Part shown: piece by piece, positions 1 to 10,695 of the stretch
How positions within the stretch are numbered: the stretch's first letter is position 1
Layout: the number at the start of each line of letters is the position of its first letter
From: Centropus unirufus
Lineage: Eukaryota > Chordata > Aves > Cuculiformes > Centropidae
Assembly (NCBI GenBank): GCA_013397695.1
Contig: VYZI01000203.1
Span: 1,031,497 to 1,095,496 of the forward strand
Direction: 5' to 3'
DNA: 64,000 bases
Position numbers and translations under genes: made by a program
Notes under the pieces: model-generated
What the model was told of the DNA's origin: nothing
What the model saw: the letters and a program-made list of their open reading frames with translations, nothing else
Databases searched by the model: none

Positions 1-5
1 CTTAC

Positions 6-3000
6 CAGATCTCCCTTCTCACCAGGGTCTCCAGGTGGTCCCCTGGGACCTTCCTTGCCCTGGAGGGAAGAAAGATGGAGGTTGAGCAGTGAAGTGCAGG
101 GTCCTCTGCCTGCCTTGTAGGACCTGGGGATGAAGGAGGGCACTCACCGGCCGCCCGGCTGCTCCGATGGTGCCAACCATGCCCTTGTAACCAGCAGGAC
201 CCTGCAAAGAGAACACAGGGGGGGTCAACTCCTCCTATCCCAAGGTCAGCCCCCAGGTCTGAGCCACTGGCAAGAGGCAGCACCCAGCTCCCCGAGGTGG
301 CCAAAGAGCTGTTAGTGATGCCCCTGACCCCAGAGGCAGGCACAGCCACCCCCACGTCCCACTGGTTCTTACCGTCTCACCCTTGGGTCCTGCCATCCCG
401 GGGTAACCCCTCAGGCCCTGTGGTCCCTGCAGGGAAGGAAACAACAGCCAGCTTAGCTGGGAATGGCCCCAAGAGCAGCCCAGGGGGAAGCTGCAATTAA
501 AGCAAAAGCCGGTGCTGGAACTCAGTCGGTTTTGCCAAATGTGAGGGATTTCAGTCCTAATTCTGCAGCCCCCCCGCCAGGCGCCTTTCCAGCTGTCGGT
601 TCAATAATAGCAATGGGCCCAAACTGGTGCTGCTGCCCCCGCCAAAGCTCGTGGCTTCAAAGTAGTTTTGCCCTTTCCTGGACTGAAGGACTCGGCCCAT
701 TAATTGCTTTTCATCTTCAAAGTGCTCGGTGAGCTCAAACAGCTTTAATCCTCGCATCCCATGGCGAGCTGGGCGCTGCACCCCCCGTTTGCGTGGAGTG
801 AGGGGGGCTCAGCGTTCAGGAGCAATTTGTCCCTGGTGGGTGAGTTATCCATGATAACACGTGGGGATGGAGATGAAGATCTCCATCGGGTTCTGGCTTT
901 GCACATCCTGGCAGCAGCTCCACAGCTGGGAGGAGGGAGATGGATGGGATGAAGGCTTTGCTCTCGTCCCGGCAGTGGGTGCCCAGGAGCAGGGACATAC
1001 AGGTGTCACATCCCTGGGGTCTGGGGCCAAGCATAAATCGGGTCCCCCCAGCCCCTGGGCACCCAGGGGTAGAGCAGCAAGGAGAAATAAATACATTACC
1101 GGAGGGCCTGGGACGCCTTGTTCTCCAGAGGCACCAACATCACCCTTGGGGCCCTGGGGAGGGATAGAGAGGAGTAAGGTGAGTGTTGGGGTGGAACACG
1201 GTTACAAACTGACCTGGGAACCCAAGCCACAGCAGGGGATGGGGACAGGTCCCCCCACCCTGGGGAGCTGCTGTGGGAACACCACCCTGTCCACCGTTCA
1301 TCTCCCAGCCCTGGATCTCCCTTCTCCTTGCTTCCCCCTTTCTCTCTCCGGATCCCCTGTTCTCTGGTTTGGCCTCAGCTCCCCAAGATGCAGGCGTGCC
1401 TGGTTCCTGCTGCGAAGCTGCTGGAGAGGTCACTCACCTGCCTGCCCTGCTGGCCAGGCTCCCCCAGGGCACCAGGACGGCCTCTGTGTCCCTAAGGATG
1501 GAGAGGAAGATCGTGAGTAGCTCTGGGTAGAGCAGCAGGGTTGAGGCAGTGTCCTAATGGCCATGTCACCCAGAGCCACCCTGCCCATGACATCCCACCC
1601 CGGGGTGCTCGCTGCTGCCATGGGCTCAGCATCCCGCAGCCCGAGGGCGTGCACCGGGGATTCCATGGATAGAATCCTCCAGGCTTTGCAGCTGAGGAGC
1701 CAGGCAGTAGCGAGGCTGGGGCTTCAGCGTGGGGTCTCATCCCTCAGAAAGGGGCTGGCAAAAGCTGGGGACCCATGGGAAACTTCTCCCACTGCACCTT
1801 TCCCCCAGGGCACTCTGCATGGGCATGGCCCTGGGCACCCAGGGGAGCAGAGCGGCTCCTGAGCTCCCTGCGCCTCCAGAGTGGGGAAGGCTCCTTCACT
1901 CGGGCACAGTGTGAAGCTGCTCCCTGGCAGCTCCGGGGCTCCCTTACCTTCAGTCCCTGCAGTCCCTGGGGCCCCTTGGGACCTGGTGGGCAGCTGGTGG
2001 GGCACTGGAGGGGGAGAAGAAGCACAGGTTGAGTTGGGAAAGGACACAGAGGCTGCGGAGAAGCCGTGCTGGGAAAGATTGGGCTCCTACACCACAAGCA
2101 AAGCGAAGCTGTGCGGTGACACAGGACCCACTGCTCACAGCACAGCTTTGGTCGGGATCCCTGCTCCTCCCAGCTCTGTTGGTCCCCAGTCACCAAATGA
2201 CACTGGTGGCTTCATTTCAGGGCAGGGCAGCACAGGCGCTTCCAGCAGCCCTGCCGAAGGGGCAAGGTATTGGCAGCTCTCACCAAGAAATCAGCGCTGC
2301 CTTCCACTCCTTGGATGTGTCCGGGAGGGCCCTGGAGGGAAGGAGACCATCAATATCTGTAGTTTAATACCAGCACAATTGAACAGGGGGGTAAGTATTG
2401 CTCCCTGGAAGGAGGGGGGAGCTAGGCTTGGAGTGAGAGGTGAGCACCAGGGCCCGAGTCCCAGCCCCGCACCCTGGGCTGAGGAGTTGGGGGTGTTTTT
2501 TTCCCCCCTACAGAAAATGCTGGTGAGTGGGGAGATACTCACGGGTTTTCCTGGAGGGCCTGGGGGACCTCGCGGGCCGTCAGGTCCTGGGTCACCCTAG
2601 GAAAGATCAAGGAAGATCCCTGTTTAGAAGTAGGGAGGCAACAAGTATTGGGGTGGAGAGAGGGAGGATGAAGCACCAGAGACTCAGGCTGCCACTGCAG
2701 GAGCTGGGACATCCCCCAGCCCTGAGCGGAGAGGGGATGGACAGTGCTGGGGAACCTGGCTGAAGTCTCTCACCCCTTCATTCCCACCATAGGACCCCAC
2801 TTGCCCATGTTATAGGGTCATCCTTGTTTACCCCAAGAGCCCACAAGTGCGGAGAAGCATGCGCCTTGGTAAGGAGGGGAGGTTTTCCCGCATCCCCTCC
2901 TGACCCCTCACCTTGGGTCCCAGCGCTCCGATCTCTCCTGGAAGCCCAACCTGGCCTGGAAGCCCCTTCGGGAGAAGACAGACATTCACTGAGAGAGAGT

Positions 3001-6000
3001 GAGAACAAGCCCCAAGACCCCTGCTTTGGGGGTGTTAACATTTCAGTTCTCCCAGCACAACCCCGAGCGCGTCCCTGGCCACCCACAGCCCCGTGAGCGT
3101 GGCACTTACGGGTGGTCCTGGTAGCGAAGGACCCTGCAATGAGAAGAAAGACACAGGCTGAATTCTCCAACCCCCCAAAACCAGCAGCATCCCTGCCCCG
3201 AGCGGGGCTGGGTCCCTGCTCTGCTCCCACCCTCCTCAGGGAGTGGTTCCCAGAGCCAGGAGTGGGGGCATCGGAGGCACCAGTGGAAGAGGGAGATACT
3301 CACGGGGAGCCCTGGTGGCCCTGGGAGTCCAGGCTGACCCTGCCAGGACAGGAAAGAAGAGTCAGGAGCCAAAATGGGAGGGCACGGCCCCACCAAGCCC
3401 CTGTGCCAGCTGCTAAAATTCACCCCTCCCTGCACCCAGCCTCAGTTTCCCCTCGTTGCCAAATGCTCCATCACCCGATTCCTGCACCGGTGCATCCCAC
3501 AGTGACTGCGACTGGTCCCAGTCTGACCCAGCCCTGCTGTGCCCAGGAGGGGATGGTGGAAGCCCCGGAGCAGCCCCTCACTCACTTTAAGTCCTGGCCC
3601 ACCAATTGGCCCTGGCTCCCCTTTCGCTCCCGTCAAGCCCTGCAAAAGGAAAACAGCAGGAGATTATGGCCAGCCCTTCTGCTCTCCAGCCAGAGGTTTC
3701 TGCTGTGGGTTTTCCCACCGCGAGGGGCTCAGGATCATCAGTGGGAGCGCTGTGCTTGTCCCTGCCGTCTGCATCATGCAGCAAACCTGGAGATGCAGCT
3801 GCACCTGGACCCAAGCCCTGGAGGCACAGAGAGCCCCGCTCTGATCTCTGCAGCTTCTGTCAGGTGCCCTGCTCCGAGACCCTGCACGACTGTCCTGGCA
3901 GGGGCACGTGAAGAGTTCGATCCATCTGTGATCCCGGTTACATCAACTCTAGGTCAGTTCCTGGATCCCTGTCCCCAAAAAGTGCAGGGAAGAGCTGTGC
4001 CAGGCCTCGGATCCCTGCAGCCGATGGCTTGAGCTTCACCCTCAGGCTCCTTCCTGCCCACTGCTGGGCATGCAGGGATGGCACGGGATGGCATGGGATG
4101 GCATGGGTTGGCATGAGCCCCTCGCTCACCACTGCCCTGCTCACGTATTCATAGGAGCCAAACCCTTTTGCAGGGAGCTCAGCCTGGATGAGCAATGCAT
4201 CCTTAGAACGACAGTTATTCTATTCATTTAGTATGGAAGAATAACCAAATCCCAAAGATGCGTGAAGTGCCATCCAGAGACACTGGAGAGGACCCTGTAG
4301 TTTCCTTCTGATGAAAGATGAAATGTGGAGCCCTAACCCGGGCAGCATTGTCCTGGGGACAGGGGCTGATGCCCAACCCAATCCTCCTGGCTGCCCCAGC
4401 AGGGAGCGTGGGGCTCGGGGCCGGCCAGCAGGCATCGTGGCATCAAGGCAGAGCAAGGAGGTAGCTCCATCCCCGCTCTGCCCACCACCTCTGCCCCTCA
4501 CTGGGCTTCTGCTGGAAAGGGAACAGTGCAGGGGGTCACCGACGCCAGGTTCGTTGGTGGGTGGCCATGGGATGTTGCTCCAGATTGATTCTGGAGGAGG
4601 CGAGAGCTGAACCAAGAGCTCAGAACAGAAGCCTTCTCATGTTCAGGGGTGAAGGTGCTGTGCCCTGGCTTTCCTGGCAGAACTCTTGCCTGTGTGAGGT
4701 GAGGGAGATGCATTTTTGGAGTCAGGGCAGCAGGATGGGGTGTCAGCAACCCTGCCTGAGCTCTGCCTGTGTTTGTGATTCAAAAGATGCTTCCACCTCC
4801 TGCATGAAGGGATTTTGGCGCTTTGTTATATATGGCAGAAAAAGCTCCCTGTTCTGGGCAAGACGAGTTTGCTGGGAACCAGGGACTGAAGCCACGATGG
4901 GGACAGGAGGTCGGTACTCACATCAATGCCTGGTTTCCCTGGGGGCCCATCTGGACCGGGGGCTCCGGGCTCCCCTTTCACACCCTTTAAAAGAGAAGAG
5001 GTTTGGGGCAGGTTGAAAGCAGCCCCTCCAGAAGGGACAAGTCCATCAGCGAGCTGTAGGGAAGTGGGGGTACTCACCGGAGACCCCGGGGCTCCAGCAG
5101 AGCCTTTTTCACCCTGGGGAAAGGGAAAAAGTTTGTAAAAAGGGGTCTGTCACCCTTCAGAGCCAGCAGAGCGCATAGAACCCGTGTCCTTCATCCCCCT
5201 TGCCAAGCTGGAGTGATTTACTGAATCCCCAGCACAGCAGCCAGATCAGGATGAGGCCAGTATTGAGAAGGGAGGGCTGCGGCTGTACTGGGTATAAATA
5301 GCACTAAAATAACACTCTGGGAAGGGGGAGCGGGGCAAGGTTGGGAGAAAGGGTTCTTTCTGCTGGCTCACAGGTTTCCCCTCTGTTCCGGGAGCCCCAG
5401 GCACCTCCTGCAGCCCTCAGGTCTGTCACTGCCCTGGGAGCACCCGAGCAGGGCGCCCTGCCCCCTGCCAGCTCCCCCTCCCCACAGGGCACCTCTGGGC
5501 TGACCCAAGCATCCTGGACAGGGATGCCCCAAGGCCCCTGCACCCAAACCTCCCTGAGCTCCCCAAAAAGCATTTCAGAGCCCATTTCTCAAGGTGGCCA
5601 AGAGGCCACTGGGCTGTTGCCCCAGGATGGAGCTGAGGTGCGGGATATACACTCCCCCAGGGCCACTGGCAAAGGTAGGGATGCTCCATCTCCACCAACC
5701 TGGGAGCAGAACCACTCAGCATCAGCAACCCCTGCCTTGCACAGAGCCTCTGCCCCAACACAATGTCCCTCTTTGTGCTGCAGGTCCCCTCCTTCCCTCC
5801 CTCCCTCCAGCCTCGCAAAGGTTCTCAGCCGCGTTGTACTCACATCAACGCCATCAGCTCCGGGCACTCCTGGAGGACCTGGGGGGCCTCGTGGGCCGGG
5901 CTCTCCTGGTGGCCCTCGCTGAGGGGAAAAAGGGATGGAACCCCCATCAGGAAGGAGCAGCCAGACCCCAGAAGAGGCTGAGGGAGCCCAAGGGTACAGC

Positions 6001-7721
6001 GCTTGCTGGGGAAATGTCTCCAGAGAGCTGGGATGGAGTGAGAACCCCAAGGCGCTGGAGCTCTGTCCCTGTGCCCCCCAGGAAAGGCACAGATGGAGAA
6101 ACCTGGGAAATCTCTCACCACACCAGCACAACCAGCTCCCCATCTCCTCCCTGGTTTTACCCCATCACTGCTCTCTACCCCCCAGGTACTCACAGGACCC
6201 TCCAGGTGAAATAGGGTCTCAAGGGCTTATGGCAGAGCTTGCAAGAGCCCCTCTCAGCTTTGGGTGCAAGCCCAGTGCTGGGATTTCTAAAAGCACCGGC
6301 AGGATTTAGGTGCCCACGGCCCTGGTATGAAATGGGGACCCCGAGCCCCTCTGTGGGTGCCCTCCCCGCTGCACCGGGCTGGCTCAGTGCCCGCTGCACC
6401 GCTCTGCATCGCATCACACAAAAGCCTCATTCAGCCGGGGGCAGCGGAGCTCCCCGAGCAGCCTGGCCCCAGCTCTGAGGTTTGCACAGAAATAACTTTG
6501 CAAAGAAATCTCTGTTTTCCTAACGGGGTGTCTGGGGGAAGAGGCTCCAGTCACGGAGACCGAAGGCCTGGTGTTCCTGGAAATGCAAACCAGACTGGCT
6601 GGCCCTGCAGCTCCATGTCCTTCCAGGTTTATTTATGTTAAAGTGAGTTTATCGGGATGAGAGGTGGTGCTGCTTTGTTCACAGAACCAGGAGTGCTCTG
6701 GCTTGGCCTTGAAAGCAAATCCAGCATTCGGGGTGGGAGCGAGCACCGGTCCCTGGGAGCAGCCGTGAAAGGCACCTTTGTCCTGCCCAGATGATTTCCA
6801 AATGGTTCCTTGTTCCCAGAGCTCCCACATCCCGCTTGCTCCAAGCAGAGCCTGCTCCCCCGGTCAGACCCTCCCAGCACAAGACCTTGGGGGTACCAGG
6901 GGGTCTGTTTTAGGCAGGCAGCAGCCCCCCAGCTCTCTGCAGCCAGGCTGCCCATGCTGGCAGGCAGCTCAGGAAGATTTTTCCCAAATCTGCTATAAAA
7001 ATCTGCTTTCCGTGATTGCAGGGCAGAGAGAGCTTCTCTCTTTTCAGATGAGGTCGCAGGAGGAACGCTGCCCATCCGCCTCCCATCGCCCGCCCCATGG
7101 AGCAGGACACCTTCCCCATCCATTTGTCCTGGGTGAGTCCGGATTGCCCCTAGAATCCCAACTCCTGCTCCTCCGCTGCTGGCATCCATCCCCAAAGCTC
7201 CTTGGGGATCCCTTCCAGGGCCCCCTCAGCCCCACTCCGCAGGGCACCCCAGCAAAGCAGAAGCAAATACATTTTCCCAGGTGCCAGGAGGTAGGAGAGG
7301 GAAACAGTGGAGAGTTCCCCAGCTAAAACACCCCAAAATTCAAGCCATGCAGCCCACCCCTGTCCTGCAGGGCTGGAGGCAGCTTTCAGCACTGAGAGGT
7401 CCCTGGTGGGTCACGGCTAGGGTTCCTGGCTTGGCACTGCTCCCACCCCCATCCTCCTTTCCAATTTTCTGGGGAAAAGTGAGCAAAAGTTGCTGGGAAA
7501 ATAAATAAAAAATCCTAGGGGGGCTCAGCGCCACGAGCAAACATCTTCAAGGGGGGCAGATGGGGACTGTCCCTTCTCCATCCCCTCTCCGTCCCCTCTC
7601 CGTCCCCCATCCCAGCCCAGCGCGGAGCAGGACAGAGCAGAGGACTTACAATCTGTGCCAGGCAGAGGCAGGCGGCTTGGAGCAGGAGGCAGAGCTGGAG
7701 GAGAGGGGAGCAGCCGGCCAT
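6..7721 (-). CDS. COL9A2: Collagen type IX alpha-2 chain, 5' part (16 exons), partial
   Basis: The gene encodes the alpha-2 chain of type IX collagen, a FACIT collagen that decorates type II collagen fibrils in cartilage. Exons in transcript order: 7650-7721, 5844-5918, 5078-5113, 4922-4984, 3586-3639, 3304-3339, 3110-3133, 2912-2965, 2543-2596, 2284-2331, 1948-2004, 1438-1491, 1100-1153, 373-426, 148-201, 6-59. Every exon has GT and AG borders, starts and ends in phase 0, and together they give 281 codons. Many are the 54-bp (18-residue) exons typical of fibril-associated collagens. The first exon is a signal peptide ending LAQI; next come the Gly-X-Y repeats of COL3, the short NC3 break (exons 10-11), then COL2. 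Human COL9A2 has about 689 residues and aligns exon by exon from memory, so about 40% of the protein is here and the rest lies beyond base 1. No frameshift or stop was seen. The gene is head to head with SMAP2. Confidence 0.95.
1948..2331 (-). CDS. COL9A2: COL9A2 exons 10-11: NC3 interruption with GAG-attachment serine and cysteines
   Basis: Exon 10 (2284-2331) encodes GPPGHIQGVEGSADFL and exon 11 (1948-2004) continues CPTSCPPGPKGPQG. This is the non-collagenous NC3 segment between COL3 and COL2. The VEGSAD motif is the known chondroitin-sulphate attachment site of the chicken alpha-2(IX) chain. The two cysteines (C-x3-C) are the ones that form inter-chain disulphides with the other type IX chains. 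Both features are intact, so this bird's chain should be able to carry the glycosaminoglycan. The residue between the cysteines is Ser where human has Asn. Confidence 0.9.
4074..4115. repeat. 10-bp tandem repeat in COL9A2 intron 4
   Basis: About four imperfect copies of a GGCATGGGAT-like decamer lie in the 1.3-kb intron between the exons at 4922-4984 and 3586-3639. No coding or splicing signal overlaps it. Confidence 0.7.
7650..7721 (-). CDS. COL9A2: COL9A2 exon 1: start codon and signal peptide
   Basis: The ATG is the complement of 7719-7721. The 24 codons encode a short N-terminus followed by a leucine-rich hydrophobic core and the end ALCL-AQI region, a classical secretory signal peptide. 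The exon ends on ATT before a GTAAGT donor (complement of 7644-7649). The next exon begins RGPPGEPGP, the conserved start of the mature chain in vertebrate COL9A2. The start was chosen because it gives the full signal peptide and matches the length of the human leader (about 25 residues to the same Ile). Confidence 0.9.
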
Positions 7722-7850
7722 GGCGAGGGCAGCAGCACCGAGCGATGGTGGCCCCAGGTATGGCCACAGCCCGGGCTGCACAGCTGGACACAGGGGGAGG
7801 AGGAGGAGGAGGAGGAGGAGGAGGGGGCTCATTAATATGGAGCACTGGGA
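7722..7850 (-). promoter_or_regulatory. COL9A2: COL9A2 5' UTR and proximal upstream region
   Basis: This lies directly upstream of the COL9A2 ATG on the minus strand. It holds a GGA/TCC triplet run at 7796-7825, immediately followed upstream by a TATTAAT-like sequence (complement of about 7831-7840) that could act as a weak TATA element roughly 110 bp before the ATG. No transcription start can be fixed from sequence alone. Small plus-strand frames across the GGA run would encode poly-Glu or poly-Gly and are not considered genes. Confidence 0.4.
7798..7824. repeat. (GGA)n microsatellite
   Basis: An uninterrupted run of about eight GGA triplets on the plus strand (TCC on the COL9A2 sense strand), within the COL9A2 5' flank. 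It may be polymorphic in length. Confidence 0.85.
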
Positions 7851-9483
7851 TGAGGGCAGGCGGGCAGCCCCAGCCCCCCGCCCCGTTCAGGTGGTGATTT
7901 TGGGCTGGGTGAGGGCGAGGGTTTGGCACAGAGGATTTAACGCAGACGAGGGGCTGGGAGAGGAGGAGGGGGATGAGCTGGGGGCTGCTCCCAGAGCTGC
8001 GTGGCGAGGCCCTGGCCAGGAGTGCGTGCACGCTCCAGCATTGCCAAGGTGTCCCCTGCGATGTCCCCATCGCGATGCCCACCCTGGTGCCATGGGGCAC
8101 CGTACGGCTCAGGGCTGCGATGGGGCTGGCACTGGGAACCAGTTCCTGGAGTGAACTGGAGAGATTCCTGGAGAGATTCCTCATGCCTCTGCCCCTATTG
8201 CTGCCCTGTGAGCCCCCCATGTGGCCACCCCACTGCAGGGGCTGGGTCCCTGTGGCCCCAGCGTGGCACTGGGAGGGGAAGGGGATAGAACTTCTATGTC
8301 ATTCCTTGAATTATTCATGCGGCGCTGCTGCCCCTTGCCATCAGCAGCCCCTGTGCCACAAAAGCGCCAGCGGGGGCGGAGGAGGTGGTGCTGCTGACAG
8401 GTGACCATGGGCAGCCCTGCAGGAGGAAAGCTCTGCTGGGGATGCTCTGGGAGAGAAGATCCCTCCCTGCACCGGGGTGATCGGTGGGATGGTGAATCCC
8501 ACCCTCGGTGCTCCGTGTCCACTTTCCAGCTGCCCTGAGGTGTGTGGGCGGGTTTTTCCTCTCCCTTTTCCAGTTGGGAAGACTCTGCTGTGCCAGGCTC
8601 TGCTGGCATGACAGGGAGTCCTTCCCTTGTCTCCTGGGCCATGCCAGGGGAGTCACCGCCTGCCCCCCCCAGCCCTGGCATGGCACAAGGGGGCATGAAT
8701 GTCCCCCCTTTACCTCCAGCCCCATGCCCACCTCCCCCTCAGCTCCTGCCGCCGCTGGCAGCCGCCCCCAGCTCCCGGGGAGCGTGGGGATGATTCATCT
8801 TGGCGATTTCTTCCTCCTCCTCACGCAGGTCTGGGAGGCTCCACCACAGCCCCTGCGCGCTGCTTCAGCAGCACCGAGGGGGCTCCGGGGCCGCCCCCAT
8901 CCTGGATGCTTCCCGTTCCCTGGCATGGTCAGGGGTGGAAGAGCCGGGATCTGGACCCATCCCAGCACAGTCGGGACTGGGAATGCTGCTCAGGGACCAC
9001 ATCTCCCTCCCCACATCCCACACTGGCGCGGGGAACGCTGATGCCCTCCCTGCTCCTCCGACGGGCAGCGAGAGCAGCTCAGAGCTTCAGCAGCACCAGG
9101 GAAGCACTTTGTACCAAAACCTGGTGTTTTGGGACAAAAATCCTGTTGGCTCTTGGCTGAGAGCGCCTTGTTCCCAGAGCACCTCAGCTGAGATCTTCAT
9201 CATTCGTGGAGCCACTGGGATATTTCTGTTTGTGCAGATCTGTGTTTCTGCAGACGGGCCCCAGCGCTGCCACCGAGCCCAGCGCCTTTCTGGGACACCA
9301 GGGTCACTTTGGGAGGAATTATGTAATTTCGAGTGTTTCTCAGATTACTCCATAATGACATATTTTTCTCTCCCTTTGATTGCAGCTTTTCACACCTTGC
9401 CATTGCTCAGCCTCCCTCCAGCCCATCAGCCCGGCAACACCAGGGTTTGGTTTATGACCTCCAGCCTCCCAGGCTTTTTCTCC
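7851..9483. other. Intergenic DNA between COL9A2 and SMAP2, no gene seen
   Basis: GC-rich, non-repetitive sequence between two divergent genes. Both strands hold only short chance frames without splice or family support. Regulatory elements for COL9A2 may lie here, but none can be identified with confidence. Confidence 0.5.
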
Positions 9484-9790
9484 CTTGTGCTGGTTTGGGC
9501 TGGGATAGGGTTAATTTTCTCCACAGTAGCTGATATGGGCCCAAGCTCTGGATTTGTGCTGGGAACGGTGTTGATAACCCAGGGATGTTTTCGTCATCGC
9601 TGCACTGTGTTTATACAATGTCAAGGCCATTTCTGCTCTTCTCGTTGCCCCATCAGGGAGTGCTGGGGGTGCACCAGGAGCTGGGAGAGCCAACCAGCCG
9701 GAACAGCGGACCTCGCTGACCAGGGGGACATCCCACACCTCATGGCATCACGCTCTGCACATGGAGCTCGGGGAGAAGAGACGGGGAGGC
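9484..9790 (+). mobile_element. Degraded avian endogenous retrovirus LTR fragment
   Basis: The stretch starts with a GTGCTGGTTTGGGCTGGGAT-like segment and continues through phrases (TTGTGCTGGGAACGGTGTTG, then CAAGGCCATTTCTGCTCTTC) that I recognise from an LTR family widespread in bird genomes. No retroviral gene is next to it, so it is at most a solo or truncated LTR. The family name cannot be assigned without a repeat library. It lies about 0.9 kb upstream of the SMAP2 start codon. Confidence 0.6.
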
Positions 9791-9797
9791 TTTTGGG

Positions 9798-9946
9798 GCA
9801 ATGCCATCCAGGGGGACCTGGGCAGGCTGGAGAGGTGCGCGTATGGAAACCTCATGAAGTTCAACAAAGCCAAGGTCCACAGCTGGGTTCAGGGCAGCAC
9901 AAATAGAGCCTGGGTGGAGAATGGGCTGGGCACAGCCCTGAGAAGG
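9798..9946 (+). mobile_element. CR1 LINE fragment cut by the assembly gap
   Basis: The sequence carries the late CR1 phrase 'gacctgggcaggctggagag' followed by 'cctcatgaagttcaacaa' and a degraded continuation, in plus orientation. This is the region of CR1 just upstream of its common 3' end. It runs straight into the N gap, which may contain the rest of the element. Confidence 0.75.
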
Positions 9947-10515
9947 NNNNNNNNNNNNNNNNNNNNNNNNNNNNNNNNNNNNNNNNNNNNNNNNNNNNNN
10001 NNNNNNNNNNNNNNNNNNNNNNNNNNNNNNNNNNNNNNNNNNNNNNNNNNNNNNNNNNNNNNNNNNNNNNNNNNNNNNNNNNNNNNNNNNNNNNNNNNNN
10101 NNNNNNNNNNNNNNNNNNNNNNNNNNNNNNNNNNNNNNNNNNNNNNNNNNNNNNNNNNNNNNNNNNNNNNNNNNNNNNNNNNNNNNNNNNNNNNNNNNNN
10201 NNNNNNNNNNNNNNNNNNNNNNNNNNNNNNNNNNNNNNNNNNNNNNNNNNNNNNNNNNNNNNNNNNNNNNNNNNNNNNNNNNNNNNNNNNNNNNNNNNNN
10301 NNNNNNNNNNNNNNNNNNNNNNNNNNNNNNNNNNNNNNNNNNNNNNNNNNNNNNNNNNNNNNNNNNNNNNNNNNNNNNNNNNNNNNNNNNNNNNNNNNNN
10401 NNNNNNNNNNNNNNNNNNNNNNNNNNNNNNNNNNNNNNNNNNNNNNNNNNNNNNNNNNNNNNNNNNNNNNNNNNNNNNNNNNNNNNNNNNNNNNNNNNNN
10501 NNNNNNNNNNNNNNN
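9947..10515. other. Assembly gap (569 N)
   Basis: A run of N between a CR1 fragment and the SMAP2 CpG island. GC-rich promoter DNA and repeats often fail in assembly, so the distal SMAP2 promoter is probably missing here. Long frames reported across it are artefacts of reading N as open sequence. Confidence 1.
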
Positions 10516-10695
10516 GCGGGCGCCGCGGGCTGCAGCCAGTCAGCGGCAGGGAGAGGCGGGGCCAAAGCGCGCGCGCCGCCGTCCATTGGCTCTTCCCCGA
10601 GGACGCCCCGCCCCCGCCAGCGGCCGGAAGCAGGAAACGTTGGATGCCCGGGACGGCGGCGCCGTGACCCGCGGGCGGGCAGCGCCGGCCGCGCC
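10516..10695 (+). promoter_or_regulatory. SMAP2: SMAP2 CpG-island promoter and 5' UTR
   Basis: This very GC- and CpG-rich segment ends at the SMAP2 ATG. It contains an inverted CCAAT box (ATTGG at 10585-10589) and an ETS-type CCGGAAG at 10624-10630, a common pairing in TATA-less housekeeping promoters. There is no TATA box. The upstream part is lost in the N gap. The ATG context is GCGCCATGA. Confidence 0.7.

Noticed and set aside
7560..7897. Plus-strand frames with poly-Glu/poly-Gly/poly-Arg opposite COL9A2 exon 1
   Set aside because: They are shadows of the GGA repeat and of the COL9A2 signal-peptide exon.
8800..9906. A 368-codon plus-strand frame upstream of SMAP2
   Set aside because: It runs through unique GC-rich DNA, an LTR fragment and a CR1 fragment with no recognisable domain.
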